From: a virus
Length of the DNA stretch: 48,602 bases
Virus record (IMG/VR): IMGVR_UViG_3300010313_000125
Span: 1 to 48,602 of that record
Reading direction: 5' to 3' (one strand)
The position numbers and the translations under genes are program-made. This document shows positions 23,409 to 31,850 of this stretch, piece by piece. The notes under the pieces were generated by a model. That model ran no database searches, was not told the DNA's origin, and was given only the letters and a program-made list of their open reading frames with translations. Every line of letters starts with the position of its first letter. Position 1 is the stretch's first letter.

Positions 23409-24443
23409 TTATGGATTTTTCGGTGCAGCGAATTCGCCACGAACAATCCAGCTTTCGTTCAGGATCTTCGACTGGAAGTAGCACTTCCAACCAATAGAAC
23501 CGCGCTGACCCAGTGGGTCAGATGCTGATGCTTTCGGGTTCACAACTTGCGGAGTGATTGAACCGGCAGAAGGAACCATCTTGCCACCCTGTTTACCAGC
23601 TTTAATGGACAGCGCGCCGAAGGCATCTTCACCAAAGAACACTGCCGGGTAAACGTCAGCGTTGGTGCCACCAGTAGAGATACACTCTGTTGCGCCAGTG
23701 CCTTTCGCGCCACCGGCGTTGATGATTGGCATAGCCCATGGCGTCAGGATGTAACGAACATCATCAACCGAGCCCAGCTCTTCATCACAGATAGGCTGAC
23801 GCTGACCGTATTTAGCAACTGGCACAAAGCCTTCCATCGCACGAATAGACGGTGCCATATCGGTGTGAGTCACACAGATAAACGCAGCTTCGATTGGCGT
23901 GGTGTTGTGATCCGGTGAGCCAGACAACATCTTGCGTAACTTCTTGGCTTTGTTGCGCGCCAGAGTACGTGTAATGATTTGCTGATTTGATTTGTTCAGA
24001 AAGCCAACGACAGACGCACGGCCTGCAACGTTGTTTGCATACTGCACTGAGGTACCGGCAGTAACTGTTGCCCAAAGCCATTGCTCAATGGTTTGGATGC
24101 CTTGCTCAGATGCGGCAGTCCACATATCTTTACCAACAGGCTGATCGTGCAGGTCCAGCAGCACATCAGTTGTCGGCATGAAATCACCCAGCTGAACCAG
24201 AGACAGCTCGACGTTTTCATAACGGAAGTCTGAGCCAGTTGGTGTCACACCTTCGGTCAGCGCCGTGGTTTTTGGTGCCAGCGGGATGATGCGGCGAAAA
24301 CGTGCAACTTTCGTTTCGTTAAAGCCAATCCAGATTGATTTAGCCAGCTTGGTTAAAACAGCAATTGGTTCAGCATGCTGAAGCGCTTCGGTCATCGCCT
24401 TCGCTGCATTGCCTGGTGAGATATCGCCAAAAGTATTAGCCAT
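23409..24443 (-). CDS. Major capsid protein, N4-gp56 family
   Basis: The 344-residue product matches the N4-gp56 family of HK97-fold capsid proteins, with MANTFGDISPGNAAKAMTEA at the start, a RFRRIIPLAPKTTALTEGVTP segment and a VQLGDFMPTTDVLLDLH strand-helix region. It forms the icosahedral shell. AGGAGC seven bases upstream is a strong start signal, as expected for the most abundant virion protein. It is preceded by the scaffold gene and followed by a hairpin. Confidence 0.9.
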   Translation of the reverse strand: MANTFGDISPGNAAKAMTEALQHAEPIAVLTKLAKSIWIGFNETKVARFRRIIPLAPKTTALTEGVTPTGSDFRYENVELSLVQLGDFMPTTDVLLDLHDQPVGKDMWTAASEQGIQTIEQWLWATVTAGTSVQYANNVAGRASVVGFLNKSNQQIITRTLARNKAKKLRKMLSGSPDHNTTPIEAAFICVTHTDMAPSIRAMEGFVPVAKYGQRQPICDEELGSVDDVRYILTPWAMPIINAGGAKGTGATECISTGGTNADVYPAVFFGEDAFGALSIKAGKQGGKMVPSAGSITPQVVNPKASASDPLGQRGSIGWKCYFQSKILNESWIVRGEFAAPKNP

Positions 24444-24460
24444 AATTTAGCTCCTGCACA

Positions 24461-25354
24461 CTACTTTGTGCGCGTTACATGGAAGTTGAATGCGTCTGCA
24501 AAGTTGTCATCAGTGCGTCGCACGGCTGTTGGTGCGCCTGTGCCTTTGCGCTCTGTGGCAACGTGATCTGCAAGACTGTTGGTTGGTTGAGCTTGAGTTG
24601 ATGCAGCTGGTGATTTGTAACCAGTGCTGGCTTTAAACAGGGTAAGAAGTGCCGCGTTATCATCAGCGCTTGTGCTTGCATACATCTGTTGCACGACAGG
24701 CGGCTGTGAAGTAACCCAATTCCCAAAAGCAGGATCTTTGGCAACTTCCGCATAGTCCGGGTGTAACTGCTGAAGCCTGCTTAACTCCTGAGCTATAACT
24801 GCCTGCTGTGCTAATTGAGCACGCTCGCTGACAATCTCGTTAACCGGTGCTAGTTGCTGCTGAATTGGAGTGACAGCCCGAGCGACCTGAGCCTTGATAA
24901 ACTCTGCAATTTCAGGAAACTCTTGCTCGACCTGTTCAAAGGACTTGCCTTCAAGATCTTCCGCTGAGGGTGTGCCTGGTGCATTGGTCTGCTTTCCGCC
25001 TGCCGCTTCTTTCGCTGCCAGCGCCTGTTGGAGTTCTTCTGTTTTCCGGTTTAAAGCCTGAACGCGCATTGAGTTTGCGCGGTGATCATTCTCAAGCCGT
25101 TGGTTCTTGGTTAGCAGTTCCTGGTACTGGTTGCGGAGCGGTTCTGGCACTACTGCCCATGGATCTTGCTGCTCAGCCTGTTGCGCATCAGGTTGTTGAG
25201 CTGGCTCATTCACTTGTTCAGTAGCGACTTCCTCGGTCTGGCCTGTTACAGACTCTGCTGTGAACTCTGGTGCTTCTGAGGCTGCCGAGTCGATAGAGTC
25301 AGCAAAAGCCTGTGAGAAATCATCTGGGAGTTCGTTGTTTACTTGCTCAGTCAT
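24461..25354 (-). CDS. Scaffolding protein
   Basis: The 297-residue product is acidic, with an N-terminal disordered stretch, a Gln/Glu-rich helix (about 65-125) and further helices, and a small C-terminal domain ending in DNFADAFNFHVTRTK. Composition, size and place directly before the capsid gene fit podophage scaffolds. The ATG at 25354 with AGGA eight bases upstream was chosen; a longer frame would run through a terminator hairpin. Confidence 0.82.
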   Translation of the reverse strand: MTEQVNNELPDDFSQAFADSIDSAASEAPEFTAESVTGQTEEVATEQVNEPAQQPDAQQAEQQDPWAVVPEPLRNQYQELLTKNQRLENDHRANSMRVQALNRKTEELQQALAAKEAAGGKQTNAPGTPSAEDLEGKSFEQVEQEFPEIAEFIKAQVARAVTPIQQQLAPVNEIVSERAQLAQQAVIAQELSRLQQLHPDYAEVAKDPAFGNWVTSQPPVVQQMYASTSADDNAALLTLFKASTGYKSPAASTQAQPTNSLADHVATERKGTGAPTAVRRTDDNFADAFNFHVTRTK

Positions 25355-25386
25355 TGGTGTTTCCTGGTGAGTGCATCCTGCAGTCA

Positions 25387-25414
25387 ATAAAAAACCCGCG
25401 ACTGAGCGCGGGTT
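25387..25414 (-). terminator. Terminator between portal block and scaffold
   Basis: AACCCGCG and CGCGGGTT pair around a 6-base loop with a run of seven Ts on the minus strand. It lies between the 59-aa gene and the scaffold gene. Without antitermination it would cut off the head and tail genes from terminase and portal. Confidence 0.85.
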
Positions 25415-25443
25415 CGCTGGCAAGGGTTTCCCCTTGAATTCTG

Positions 25444-25623
25444 TTACTGTTCTTTGATCCGAGCCGGGTAGAGCCGGATAATGTCGTCAATCTGCGCAAT
25501 GCGGCCGCGCAGGAAAGAGGTTTTATCTGCCGGCATTTCTTGCGTCAGCTCTTCAAGAAGATTGGTTCGGTCCAGCTTCAGCATTTCAATAAATAACGCT
25601 ACGTGTTCGGTACCGAGTTTCAT
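25444..25623 (-). CDS. 59-aa helical protein between portal and scaffold
   Basis: This small protein is fully helical in appearance (MKLGTEHVALFIEMLKL, then TSFLRGRIAQIDDIIRLYP) and has no membrane segment. Its ATG overlaps the portal stop codon (ATGA), so it is translated coupled to the portal. Small genes in this slot are common in N4-gp56-type podophages, though I cannot name a function. It may help portal or scaffold assembly. Confidence 0.75.
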   Translation of the reverse strand: MKLGTEHVALFIEMLKLDRTNLLEELTQEMPADKTSFLRGRIAQIDDIIRLYPARIKEQ

Positions 25624-27839
25624 GTCACACCATCAAGCCCATAGTTTGCTGTCATTCCACCTTGGCGTTTGATTTGCACTTCCGCCATGAATTGCTGCCA
25701 GCTGGCATCGTGATTAGCCTGAACTTTTTTCAATTCAGTCATCAGGCTTTCAGTGTTGTGTTTATCTTCCTGCGCCAGTTTTGCCAGCTCGATGCGCTCT
25801 TGCGCTGCGGATAACTGTAGTTTCAAGCCAGCCTCGAATTGCATCTCCTGCTGGCGCTGCAGCGCTTTGAATTGTTCAAGTTCCTTTTCGTGTTGGAATT
25901 TACGCTGTTGCAGCTCGGTACGGATTTGCTCAATGGCCATTGCCGAGTCTTGAGGTTGGTTTTTCTGCTTTTCAGCTAATTCATCATGATAGCTTCGCAG
26001 TTCATCATCAGTTGGCAAAATGTCATCAGGCAGGCTTTGTGTTTTTACCCAGGCCCTTAAGATTTGAGGTGCCTTCAATGCAAGCACTGGTTGAAATACA
26101 GGGTTACTACCAACCACAGACATCAAATTAGTGATGGCTTGAGCCTGAGTTTCTTTGATCAGAAGCGCACTGGTCCCCTTCGCATCAACCTGATAATCCC
26201 CTTTGATTTCATTCTTTTTGCTGTAAAGCATGTTGAAGTGATAGAAGTCGGTGATAAGTGGCGTTGTGACGCAATCATCCCACATCCGCACCTGGCGCCG
26301 ACGCACTGTATTAGCAGCATTCATCAACATGGACATACCGCCGAGCGTCTGAGTGCTCTGGCCTTGCTCGCCCTGTTGAATCATTGGTACGCCTGACACT
26401 TCATCAAACAACACACGAGAGGTCTGATAGATGGCACTCAATTCGTTTAAATGGCTGGCTGTTTCAAAGGTGCTGAAAGCCTGCTTTATATCGGTTGCAG
26501 TACCCTCAATTTCCCAGATTTTAAACGGCGAGAATGTCCAGTCGTCATCTTTAGGCTTTACAAACTTTTTATTCAAGCCAATTTGTGGGCCGGCAGTGGC
26601 AGCACCGTTATCCAAGATCATGCGCCAAACAGTATTCATTACCGACTGTTCATCAATCACGATGCGTGGAATGCCAAAGCCAAAAATGCATGCGTCATTC
26701 TGCGCCCAGTTAAACACCCGGTACGGATAGTCACTGTGGTGCTTAATCAGGCTGGACTTTGCGCCAAGCACAACGCCACCGCAATAGAATACGATGGCGT
26801 CAACTTCCTGCTCCAATAACCGCTTGGCGTCATCATCCTTTTCAGGTTTTGGTACCAGTCCAAGCTCAGCCAATACAGCAACGCGGATTGGGCCGTGGTA
26901 TTCCCAAGTCTCGTACCGGCTATCATTGAGCTGGTCATTCATACCAGCCAACTTGCGCACATCATCCTGAAAAGATGCTTTGTGCTGGGTTTGCTGAGGC
27001 GATAGTTCAATTGCCCGCTCGACGTTCTCCGGCGAGAAGCCTTTGCGTTTACCTAACGCTCGCAGCTGCCGCTTGCTCATGTATCTGCGTTCAAATACAT
27101 AATCAGCCTCTTCGATAGTGGCTGCGGATGGATCAGGGTAAAAGTCCCATGGCCGAACTACTTCAACGATAGGCACAAACGATTCTTTCTCTTCCTGCAC
27201 ATACTGGCCATCTTGCTGGCGCACAAATACACTGTCATTTTTGCGACTAATAACCGGACCTTTCAGGATGCCGGTGCCGACAATACAAGCATCACTGATA
27301 GCCACTCGGGCTGATGCGTTATAGCGGCACTCAGTCAGTTGATCATGGATCTCCTTCTCCATGGCAGCACAGGCATCATTGAGCTTTTGTAGCTTCCGCT
27401 TAGCGATATCGCCCTCAGTGACTGGCTTACCATCGTCACCAACGTATTGCTGACCATCAACTACTGCCGCCTCAGTTGAATCCAGCAACTCTGAAATCTC
27501 AGGAACTGGTGTGAGTTTTATGCCCCAGTTCTTGTCGGTGTTCGGGTGCAGCATGTCATCAAGCTGACTGATTGCAGCATCGGTTTTCGCACGAGTCATT
27601 TTGATGAAAACCCGCGAACGCTTGTTGGCTTTTAGCTTCTCTTCGACATCAGGATCATAGATGCCTGTATAAAGCCGCAAGTCCTGCACCATACGATCAT
27701 CAATTACGCCGCGGCCATTCATTGCATCCACAAGCGATGTCTCAAGGTGCTGCGCTAAAACGTCCAGATTCTTTGCAGGTGAATACTCGTGCGGATATTC
27801 ATTTTTCTGGATTAGTGTTGGCGTTTTGGTTTCGCTCAC
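25620..27839 (-). CDS. Portal protein
   Basis: The 739-residue product begins with GTG, with AGGG about eight bases upstream. Portal features are a long N-terminal helix-rich wing, a central region with PWDFYPDPSAATIEEADYV, a SDYPYRVFNWAQNDACIFG segment and a long Gln/Glu-rich C-terminal helix (about 620-720). It forms the dodecameric ring through which DNA is packaged and leaves. It lies between terminase and scaffold as in P22-like podophages. The start GTG immediately follows the terminase stop. Confidence 0.88.
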   Translation of the reverse strand: MSETKTPTLIQKNEYPHEYSPAKNLDVLAQHLETSLVDAMNGRGVIDDRMVQDLRLYTGIYDPDVEEKLKANKRSRVFIKMTRAKTDAAISQLDDMLHPNTDKNWGIKLTPVPEISELLDSTEAAVVDGQQYVGDDGKPVTEGDIAKRKLQKLNDACAAMEKEIHDQLTECRYNASARVAISDACIVGTGILKGPVISRKNDSVFVRQQDGQYVQEEKESFVPIVEVVRPWDFYPDPSAATIEEADYVFERRYMSKRQLRALGKRKGFSPENVERAIELSPQQTQHKASFQDDVRKLAGMNDQLNDSRYETWEYHGPIRVAVLAELGLVPKPEKDDDAKRLLEQEVDAIVFYCGGVVLGAKSSLIKHHSDYPYRVFNWAQNDACIFGFGIPRIVIDEQSVMNTVWRMILDNGAATAGPQIGLNKKFVKPKDDDWTFSPFKIWEIEGTATDIKQAFSTFETASHLNELSAIYQTSRVLFDEVSGVPMIQQGEQGQSTQTLGGMSMLMNAANTVRRRQVRMWDDCVTTPLITDFYHFNMLYSKKNEIKGDYQVDAKGTSALLIKETQAQAITNLMSVVGSNPVFQPVLALKAPQILRAWVKTQSLPDDILPTDDELRSYHDELAEKQKNQPQDSAMAIEQIRTELQQRKFQHEKELEQFKALQRQQEMQFEAGLKLQLSAAQERIELAKLAQEDKHNTESLMTELKKVQANHDASWQQFMAEVQIKRQGGMTANYGLDGVT

Positions 27840-27841
27840 GC

Positions 27842-29335
27842 TTAGTACCCTGTTGTGCTATCAGCTGCGCCGACATAACCGGCTGAGCCGGCGTTGCCTT
27901 CTTTGTCCCGCCACGAATAATCAGCCTCGCCCTGGGCGCCAAGCGCCAGATACTGCAGTGCATCGTGTGGGTGTGAATATGCGTTCTTGTCAGCGGTGTC
28001 GGCGTAGCGTTCACCACTGACATTGATCCGGCGGAATGCGTAACCGCCGTTAAAGCCCTTGCGCAGCACCTTGCATGACTGGTTCAGCTCAAAAGCCGGA
28101 CTGCCATCGATGCTGCTAAGCAAGAAGTAATTGACCGCTTCCCAGCGCTTCAGAGGCTGGTTGGTCGATGTCGGCCATGCTGAGATTTGGTATTCATCCC
28201 AGAGAATGCCGATTGGGCTGTTTTCGTCGTTGCCTGATTTGGCAATGCCAGCCGGATCGCAATAAGCCTCGATTTGGCCCCGAGTCCATTTGTCGTAGCG
28301 CTCGTCCAGTGTGGGCAACACCACTTCATCCATAAACTTTCGAATACCCATGCCGGTAGCCACAAGCTCTTCGATAACGCGAAGTTTTCCGGACGGCATC
28401 AGCTGGCCGATAATGCAAGCTGGCGTGCGCCCGAAGTCGAACCCGAGCAATAGCTTTTTGACCCGCGGCATTGGCAGCAGGTTGAACTTGCTAAGGTGTT
28501 TGGATTCGTCCCAGCTGCCTTCGTAGATAGGCTTGCCGGAACTAACGTTGCCGTATTTGTTTCCAAGGTTTACCCGGATCCAGTCAGGCTTTTTGCCTTG
28601 CACCTGCCGGATGTAATAACCTTCGGGCAAGTTGTTCAGGTTTTCCGCATTCGGGTTTACCTGAAATGTAATCTTCATCGAGCCGTCAGGCTGACGTTGG
28701 GCAGTCTCAATCACGCCACCAGGCTGACGCAGAAACAGCCAGCCTTCCGGCTTCACATCCTCTGCCAGCTCGTAATACCAGTGATCAGTGTCGGGGGCGT
28801 TGGTGTCCCCTATCATGCCGTGCCAGCTGCAGTTGTCGGGGTAACGACCATGCCGGCCATCACACATATCAACAACTGCTTTGCTGAGTTCTTTGACTTC
28901 GTTGAGCCAAAAGCCTGTGACTTGCAGACCACGCAACTTGCGCACTGAGTCAGGCCGGTCTAACGCCAGAAACACGACTTCAGCAACAACTCGGGTGCCA
29001 TCTTCTAAATCAAAATCAAGGCTGTGAGTCGGTGGAAAGTCCATGTTGAACTTACCGAGCTTCACTTCCTCGTTATCGTAGAGCTCGCGCCAGTCCTTGA
29101 TTGTGGTCCCTTTCAGATCTGGATAAGTATTTCGCACCGCTACCCAGCGGGACTTGCGCACGCCTGATTTATTGGGTGCCTGCTCGCATATCTGATCAAA
29201 CATGCGCTGGCAGCTTTCAATCGTTTTACCGGAGCCGATTGGCCCCATGATGAAAGTTACCCGGCAGCGAGACTGCCTGTACTGAGCAAGCGTTTCACCT
29301 TGCGCAGCACTAACGAATTCATAGGTGGTCTGCAC
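27842..29335 (-). CDS. Terminase large subunit
   Basis: This 497-residue ATPase-nuclease drives DNA packaging. The Walker A motif is GPIGSGKT at residues 31-38, and a Walker B-like FWLNEVKEL follows the arginine-rich RKLRGLQVTG segment. The C-terminal nuclease domain starts near KKLLLGFDFGRTPACIIGQ, with acidic residues also in EAYCDPAG and DALQYL. The GTG start follows the small-subunit stop by one base, with only a weak AGG upstream, which suggests coupling. Confidence 0.93.
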   Translation of the reverse strand: MQTTYEFVSAAQGETLAQYRQSRCRVTFIMGPIGSGKTIESCQRMFDQICEQAPNKSGVRKSRWVAVRNTYPDLKGTTIKDWRELYDNEEVKLGKFNMDFPPTHSLDFDLEDGTRVVAEVVFLALDRPDSVRKLRGLQVTGFWLNEVKELSKAVVDMCDGRHGRYPDNCSWHGMIGDTNAPDTDHWYYELAEDVKPEGWLFLRQPGGVIETAQRQPDGSMKITFQVNPNAENLNNLPEGYYIRQVQGKKPDWIRVNLGNKYGNVSSGKPIYEGSWDESKHLSKFNLLPMPRVKKLLLGFDFGRTPACIIGQLMPSGKLRVIEELVATGMGIRKFMDEVVLPTLDERYDKWTRGQIEAYCDPAGIAKSGNDENSPIGILWDEYQISAWPTSTNQPLKRWEAVNYFLLSSIDGSPAFELNQSCKVLRKGFNGGYAFRRINVSGERYADTADKNAYSHPHDALQYLALGAQGEADYSWRDKEGNAGSAGYVGAADSTTGY

Positions 29336-29336
29336 A

Positions 29337-29903
29337 CTATTCGCTACCTGCAGGTTTCTTCTTGCCAGTTAAATCGCGGCGGACCACTTTCGGCCTGTTG
29401 TCGCTGACTTCAATTTTGTCAGTCCACATTTTCAGGTGTTTGCCGAGCAGTTCGAGAGCTTTAGTCTTTTCCCACAACCGGACTTTTTTTGTGTATCCAA
29501 TGTGTTCTCGGTCTTCACCACGCCCTTCAAACAATTGGTCTACATCAATGCCAGAAAGAGCTCTGCGAATTGTCTCTGGCATTTCATGTATTGGTTTGAG
29601 GTCACCATTGGGTGCAAATGCTTCACCGACATCAGAGAACGCTATGTTGGCAAGCTCATTTAAAACTCGGTCAACTGTCACTTCAGCTTTTGCCAAAGCC
29701 TTACCCATCACTCGATCAACTTCAGCTTTTATCCGAGGGTTTGCCAGCATGCGCGATGCTTGCACCTTGGCCGTCCTGGGTGAGTACCCCGCGCTAGTCG
29801 CAGCTTCGGTGCCGTTATTACCGTTGCTGCAGAAGTAGTAAATGAACAGGATTTCGCGCTCACTGAAATCCCCTGTCACTGCAGCTTGTTTACGAACTGG
29901 CAT
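29337..29903 (-). CDS. Terminase small subunit
   Basis: The 188-residue product has a Terminase_2-type N-terminal HTH region (FIYYFCSNGNNGTEAATSAGYSPRTAKV, about 20-48, and LANPRIKAEVDRV) followed by a helical oligomerisation domain and a basic tail. It recognises packaging DNA and hands it to the large subunit directly downstream. The preceding gene ends one base before its ATG. Confidence 0.9.
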   Translation of the reverse strand: MPVRKQAAVTGDFSEREILFIYYFCSNGNNGTEAATSAGYSPRTAKVQASRMLANPRIKAEVDRVMGKALAKAEVTVDRVLNELANIAFSDVGEAFAPNGDLKPIHEMPETIRRALSGIDVDQLFEGRGEDREHIGYTKKVRLWEKTKALELLGKHLKMWTDKIEVSDNRPKVVRRDLTGKKKPAGSE

Positions 29904-29904
29904 A

Positions 29905-30360
29905 TCAGCCCTGCACCATCACATACACCCAACCAGCAACGGCAATAATACCAATCACGACTGGTACCATGATTGAGCCTAAAATTTTGCGGAACCAGTA
30001 CTGCTGGGTTTTGCGATTTTCTTCCAGGGCATTTACGACCGAGCGCAAATCACCCACTACATTTTCCAGTGATTCAAACTTCGAATGCAGTGACTTCAGC
30101 TGCTCACCCTGGGTGGCGATTTCTTTTGATGTTTTTGTTTCCAGCTGCAATACCTTTTCCTCGTACCTTACGGATGACATTGCGAGGTTATGTACTGCGC
30201 CGGCCAGCTTGTCGATACTGCTTTCCAATTGCAGCTGACGTTCAGCCCCTGCACGGATACCATCCAGTATCAGGTCTAATTTCGCTGTTGAGCTTGGGGT
30301 GCGTACTCCGCCTCTGCGGCTTCGCGCCACTGCTTGATCCTGATTAGAGACTGATGACAT
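29905..30360 (-). CDS. Coiled-coil protein with C-terminal TM segment, possible holin
   Basis: The 151-residue product has a basic N-terminus, a coiled-coil stretch of about 70 residues (RYEEKVLQLETKTSKEIA and following) and one hydrophobic segment at the end (ILGSIMVPVVIGIIAVAGWVYVMV). It lies between the spanin genes and the terminase. It could be a holin or an anchoring protein. The usual two- or three-helix holin layout is absent, so holin identity is uncertain. Its first 85 bases overlap the Rz1 gene in another frame. Confidence 0.68.
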   Translation of the reverse strand: MSSVSNQDQAVARSRRGGVRTPSSTAKLDLILDGIRAGAERQLQLESSIDKLAGAVHNLAMSSVRYEEKVLQLETKTSKEIATQGEQLKSLHSKFESLENVVGDLRSVVNALEENRKTQQYWFRKILGSIMVPVVIGIIAVAGWVYVMVQG

Positions 30361-30581
30361 AGTTTGATATCCGTAATGAGTTGCAGGGTGTAGCGATGAT
30401 GGTCGAGGTTGCTGCTGCCGTTAAATGGCCGTAGCGGACAGCCAGAGGCCGTCATGTTTGATGGCGGCAGGACGTAAACTGGCTGCTTTACCGTGACTGT
30501 TCTGACTTCGACTGGCGTCGTTGAGCAGCCGCAAAGCATCATCAGGCAAAGCAGTAGCAGCCCAGGTGCGAGTCGGTTCAT
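30276..30581 (-). CDS. Rz1: Rz1-like outer-membrane spanin lipoprotein
   Basis: This 101-residue frame starts inside the Rz gene in another reading frame and runs past its end. The start is followed by a lipoprotein signal (NRLAPGLLLLCLMML, then the lipobox LCGC), so the mature protein would begin at a lipidated Cys. The mature part is short and proline-containing (KQPVYVLPPS), as in o-spanins. With Rz it would bridge the periplasm and fuse the membranes at lysis. AGG sits about nine bases upstream. Confidence 0.86.
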   Translation of the reverse strand: MNRLAPGLLLLCLMMLCGCSTTPVEVRTVTVKQPVYVLPPSNMTASGCPLRPFNGSSNLDHHRYTLQLITDIKLCHQSLIRIKQWREAAEAEYAPQAQQRN

Positions 30582-30915
30582 GTTCAGATACCTGCAGTTT
30601 GTTGGAATTGGTTTGCCAATCGTTACCTGTGTCGGTGATGGCAATGGTTTGTTGTTCGTGCTCAGTGTTGATGGCGGCCACCAGCTCAGCCTGCGACTTC
30701 ATAGTTTCAACTTCGGTGCCCAGATAAGCGACTTCTGATACCAGGCCATCGATAGTCAGTTTCTGGTTTGCGATGGTGGATTGGTGCGTGCTGATAGTGT
30801 GATTGGCAGCTGTCAGCTCAAAGGTTTGATAGCCGGCAAACAGACCGCATGCAACGATGGCCAGCGCCATAACGTGTAACAGGCCGATTTTAAACTTACT
30901 GGTAAGCATCTTCAT
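30421..30915 (-). CDS. Rz: Rz-like inner-membrane spanin
   Basis: The 164-residue product has one N-terminal membrane segment (about residues 9-29), a helical periplasmic domain and the i-spanin ending RTWAATALPDDALRLLNDA, close to the known WADTPLPDDVRRLL pattern. The Rz1 gene is nested within it. It starts at an ATG that overlaps the endolysin stop (ATGA). The tail of about 25 residues after the LLND motif is set by the second frame it shares with Rz1. Confidence 0.88.
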   Translation of the reverse strand: MKMLTSKFKIGLLHVMALAIVACGLFAGYQTFELTAANHTISTHQSTIANQKLTIDGLVSEVAYLGTEVETMKSQAELVAAINTEHEQQTIAITDTGNDWQTNSNKLQVSEHEPTRTWAATALPDDALRLLNDASRSQNSHGKAASLRPAAIKHDGLWLSATAI

Positions 30916-31397
30916 TTGATTAAATCCTTAAGGCACACTTTGCGCTCTGCTTCCCGGCGTGTGCGTAAACCGGATAAGACTTTTCCGCCGGCATAAACCC
31001 AGCGCATCAATTCATGGCAGGCTTCAATGCGTTTGCCGCCATTGAGTTTTGCCAGGGCTGTTGAGCTTTGAAATTTGCCGATACCGACGTTGTAAACAAA
31101 GGACAGGTAAGCAGCATGCTCACCTTCTGAAAGCGGAACTTTAACGACTGAACGCAGTTGCCGGTCATGCTTGTGCAAATCAGCAACCAGCTGGTTAAGA
31201 CATTCTTCTTCAGTAAACGTCTGCCCCATTCGAAGCTCTGGCCCTGTGTGGCCAAAGCAGCTGGTAAGAATTCGAGCCGGATCTAAATAGACCTTCCGAA
31301 CCTCACCCTCACTCGGGACAATCAGAAACGCAGCCGAAAGAGACAGCGCACCGGTGATGCCCAGCGCTGCGAGTTTCTTTTGGATTGTGGTAGCCAT
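30912..31397 (-). CDS. SAR endolysin, GH24 (T4/P21 R-type) lysozyme
   Basis: The 161-residue enzyme cleaves peptidoglycan glycan strands. The catalytic triad is Glu30, Asp39 and Thr45 with the spacing E-x8-D-x5-T and a following FGHTG, as in P21 R21. Residues 9-28 (LAALGITGALSLSAAFLIVP) form a weakly hydrophobic signal-anchor-release segment, so the enzyme would be exported by the Sec system and held inactive in the membrane until depolarised. The start at 31397 is preferred because it gives a family-length protein; its ribosome binding site is weak. Confidence 0.9.
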   Translation of the reverse strand: MATTIQKKLAALGITGALSLSAAFLIVPSEGEVRKVYLDPARILTSCFGHTGPELRMGQTFTEEECLNQLVADLHKHDRQLRSVVKVPLSEGEHAAYLSFVYNVGIGKFQSSTALAKLNGGKRIEACHELMRWVYAGGKVLSGLRTRREAERKVCLKDLIK

Positions 31398-31419
31398 GCA
31401 TGAACCTGAAATGCACCCA

Positions 31420-31450
31420 TAAAAAAGCCCCAGCTGAAAACCAGTGGGGC
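31420..31450 (-). terminator. Second terminator after the late promoter
   Basis: On the minus strand GCCCCA and TGGGGC pair around a loop that can also form a CTG/CAG pairing, followed by six Ts. It is the second of two terminators between the late promoter and the endolysin gene. Confidence 0.8.
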
Positions 31451-31487
31451 GGAGATAGTGCACGCTAATTAAAACAACGGAGTTAAA

Positions 31488-31515
31488 AACAAAAAACCCA
31501 GCGCTTGGCTGGGTT
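31488..31515 (-). terminator. First terminator after the late promoter (tR'-like)
   Basis: AACCCAGC and GCTGGGTT pair around five bases and are followed by TTTT, then GTTTTT. It begins about 35 bases beyond the -10 box of the late promoter, so unmodified polymerase would make only a very short RNA. This is the architecture of lambda pR'/tR'. Confidence 0.85.
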
Positions 31516-31551
31516 CAGGGTTAGCTGGGCAGGAAATGCTCAGCTTGGGAA

Positions 31552-31579
31552 ATAGTAAGCTATTTTTGGTTGATGTCAA
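31552..31579 (-). promoter_or_regulatory. Late promoter candidate (pR'-like)
   Basis: The -35 box is a perfect TTGACA (31579-31574) and the -10 is TACTAT (31557-31552), 16 bp apart. It lies in the only gap between the early-right operon and the lysis genes and points towards the lysis genes. Two terminators follow within about 130 bases. With the Q-like gene at 32571-33149 this looks like a Q-dependent late promoter. Confidence 0.72.
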
Positions 31580-31582
31580 CTA

Positions 31583-31801
31583 TCAGCCAAAAATCATAGG
31601 TGCAGCAGCTGGAGCGGCTCCATTGTTTTGGATTTGCCTCACCATCTCCTGTAGAGCTTTTTTGACACTTTTACCATCAGACTTTAAAGCCAGGTCGTCA
31701 ATCCGAGCCTCAAATCTATCGGCATTCGAGGTAACAACTACTTCAAACTCGGCACTGCATTCTTTTGTAATTTCAACTTTTAACTTTACTGTTGTTGTCA
31801 T
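31583..31801 (-). CDS. Small unknown protein before the late promoter
   Basis: The 72-residue product has a beta-rich first half (TTTVKLKVEITKECSAEFEVVV) and a helical second half (VKKALQEMVRQIQNN), ending in an Ala/Pro tail. GGAG six bases upstream supports the start. It is the last gene of the early-right operon; its stop codon lies three bases from the late -35 box. No family is recognised. Confidence 0.65.
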   Translation of the reverse strand: MTTTVKLKVEITKECSAEFEVVVTSNADRFEARIDDLALKSDGKSVKKALQEMVRQIQNNGAAPAAAPMIFG

Positions 31802-31850
31802 GTTTCACTCCATTGGTTAATGAGTGACTTTTATATCAGTGTTCCGATAG

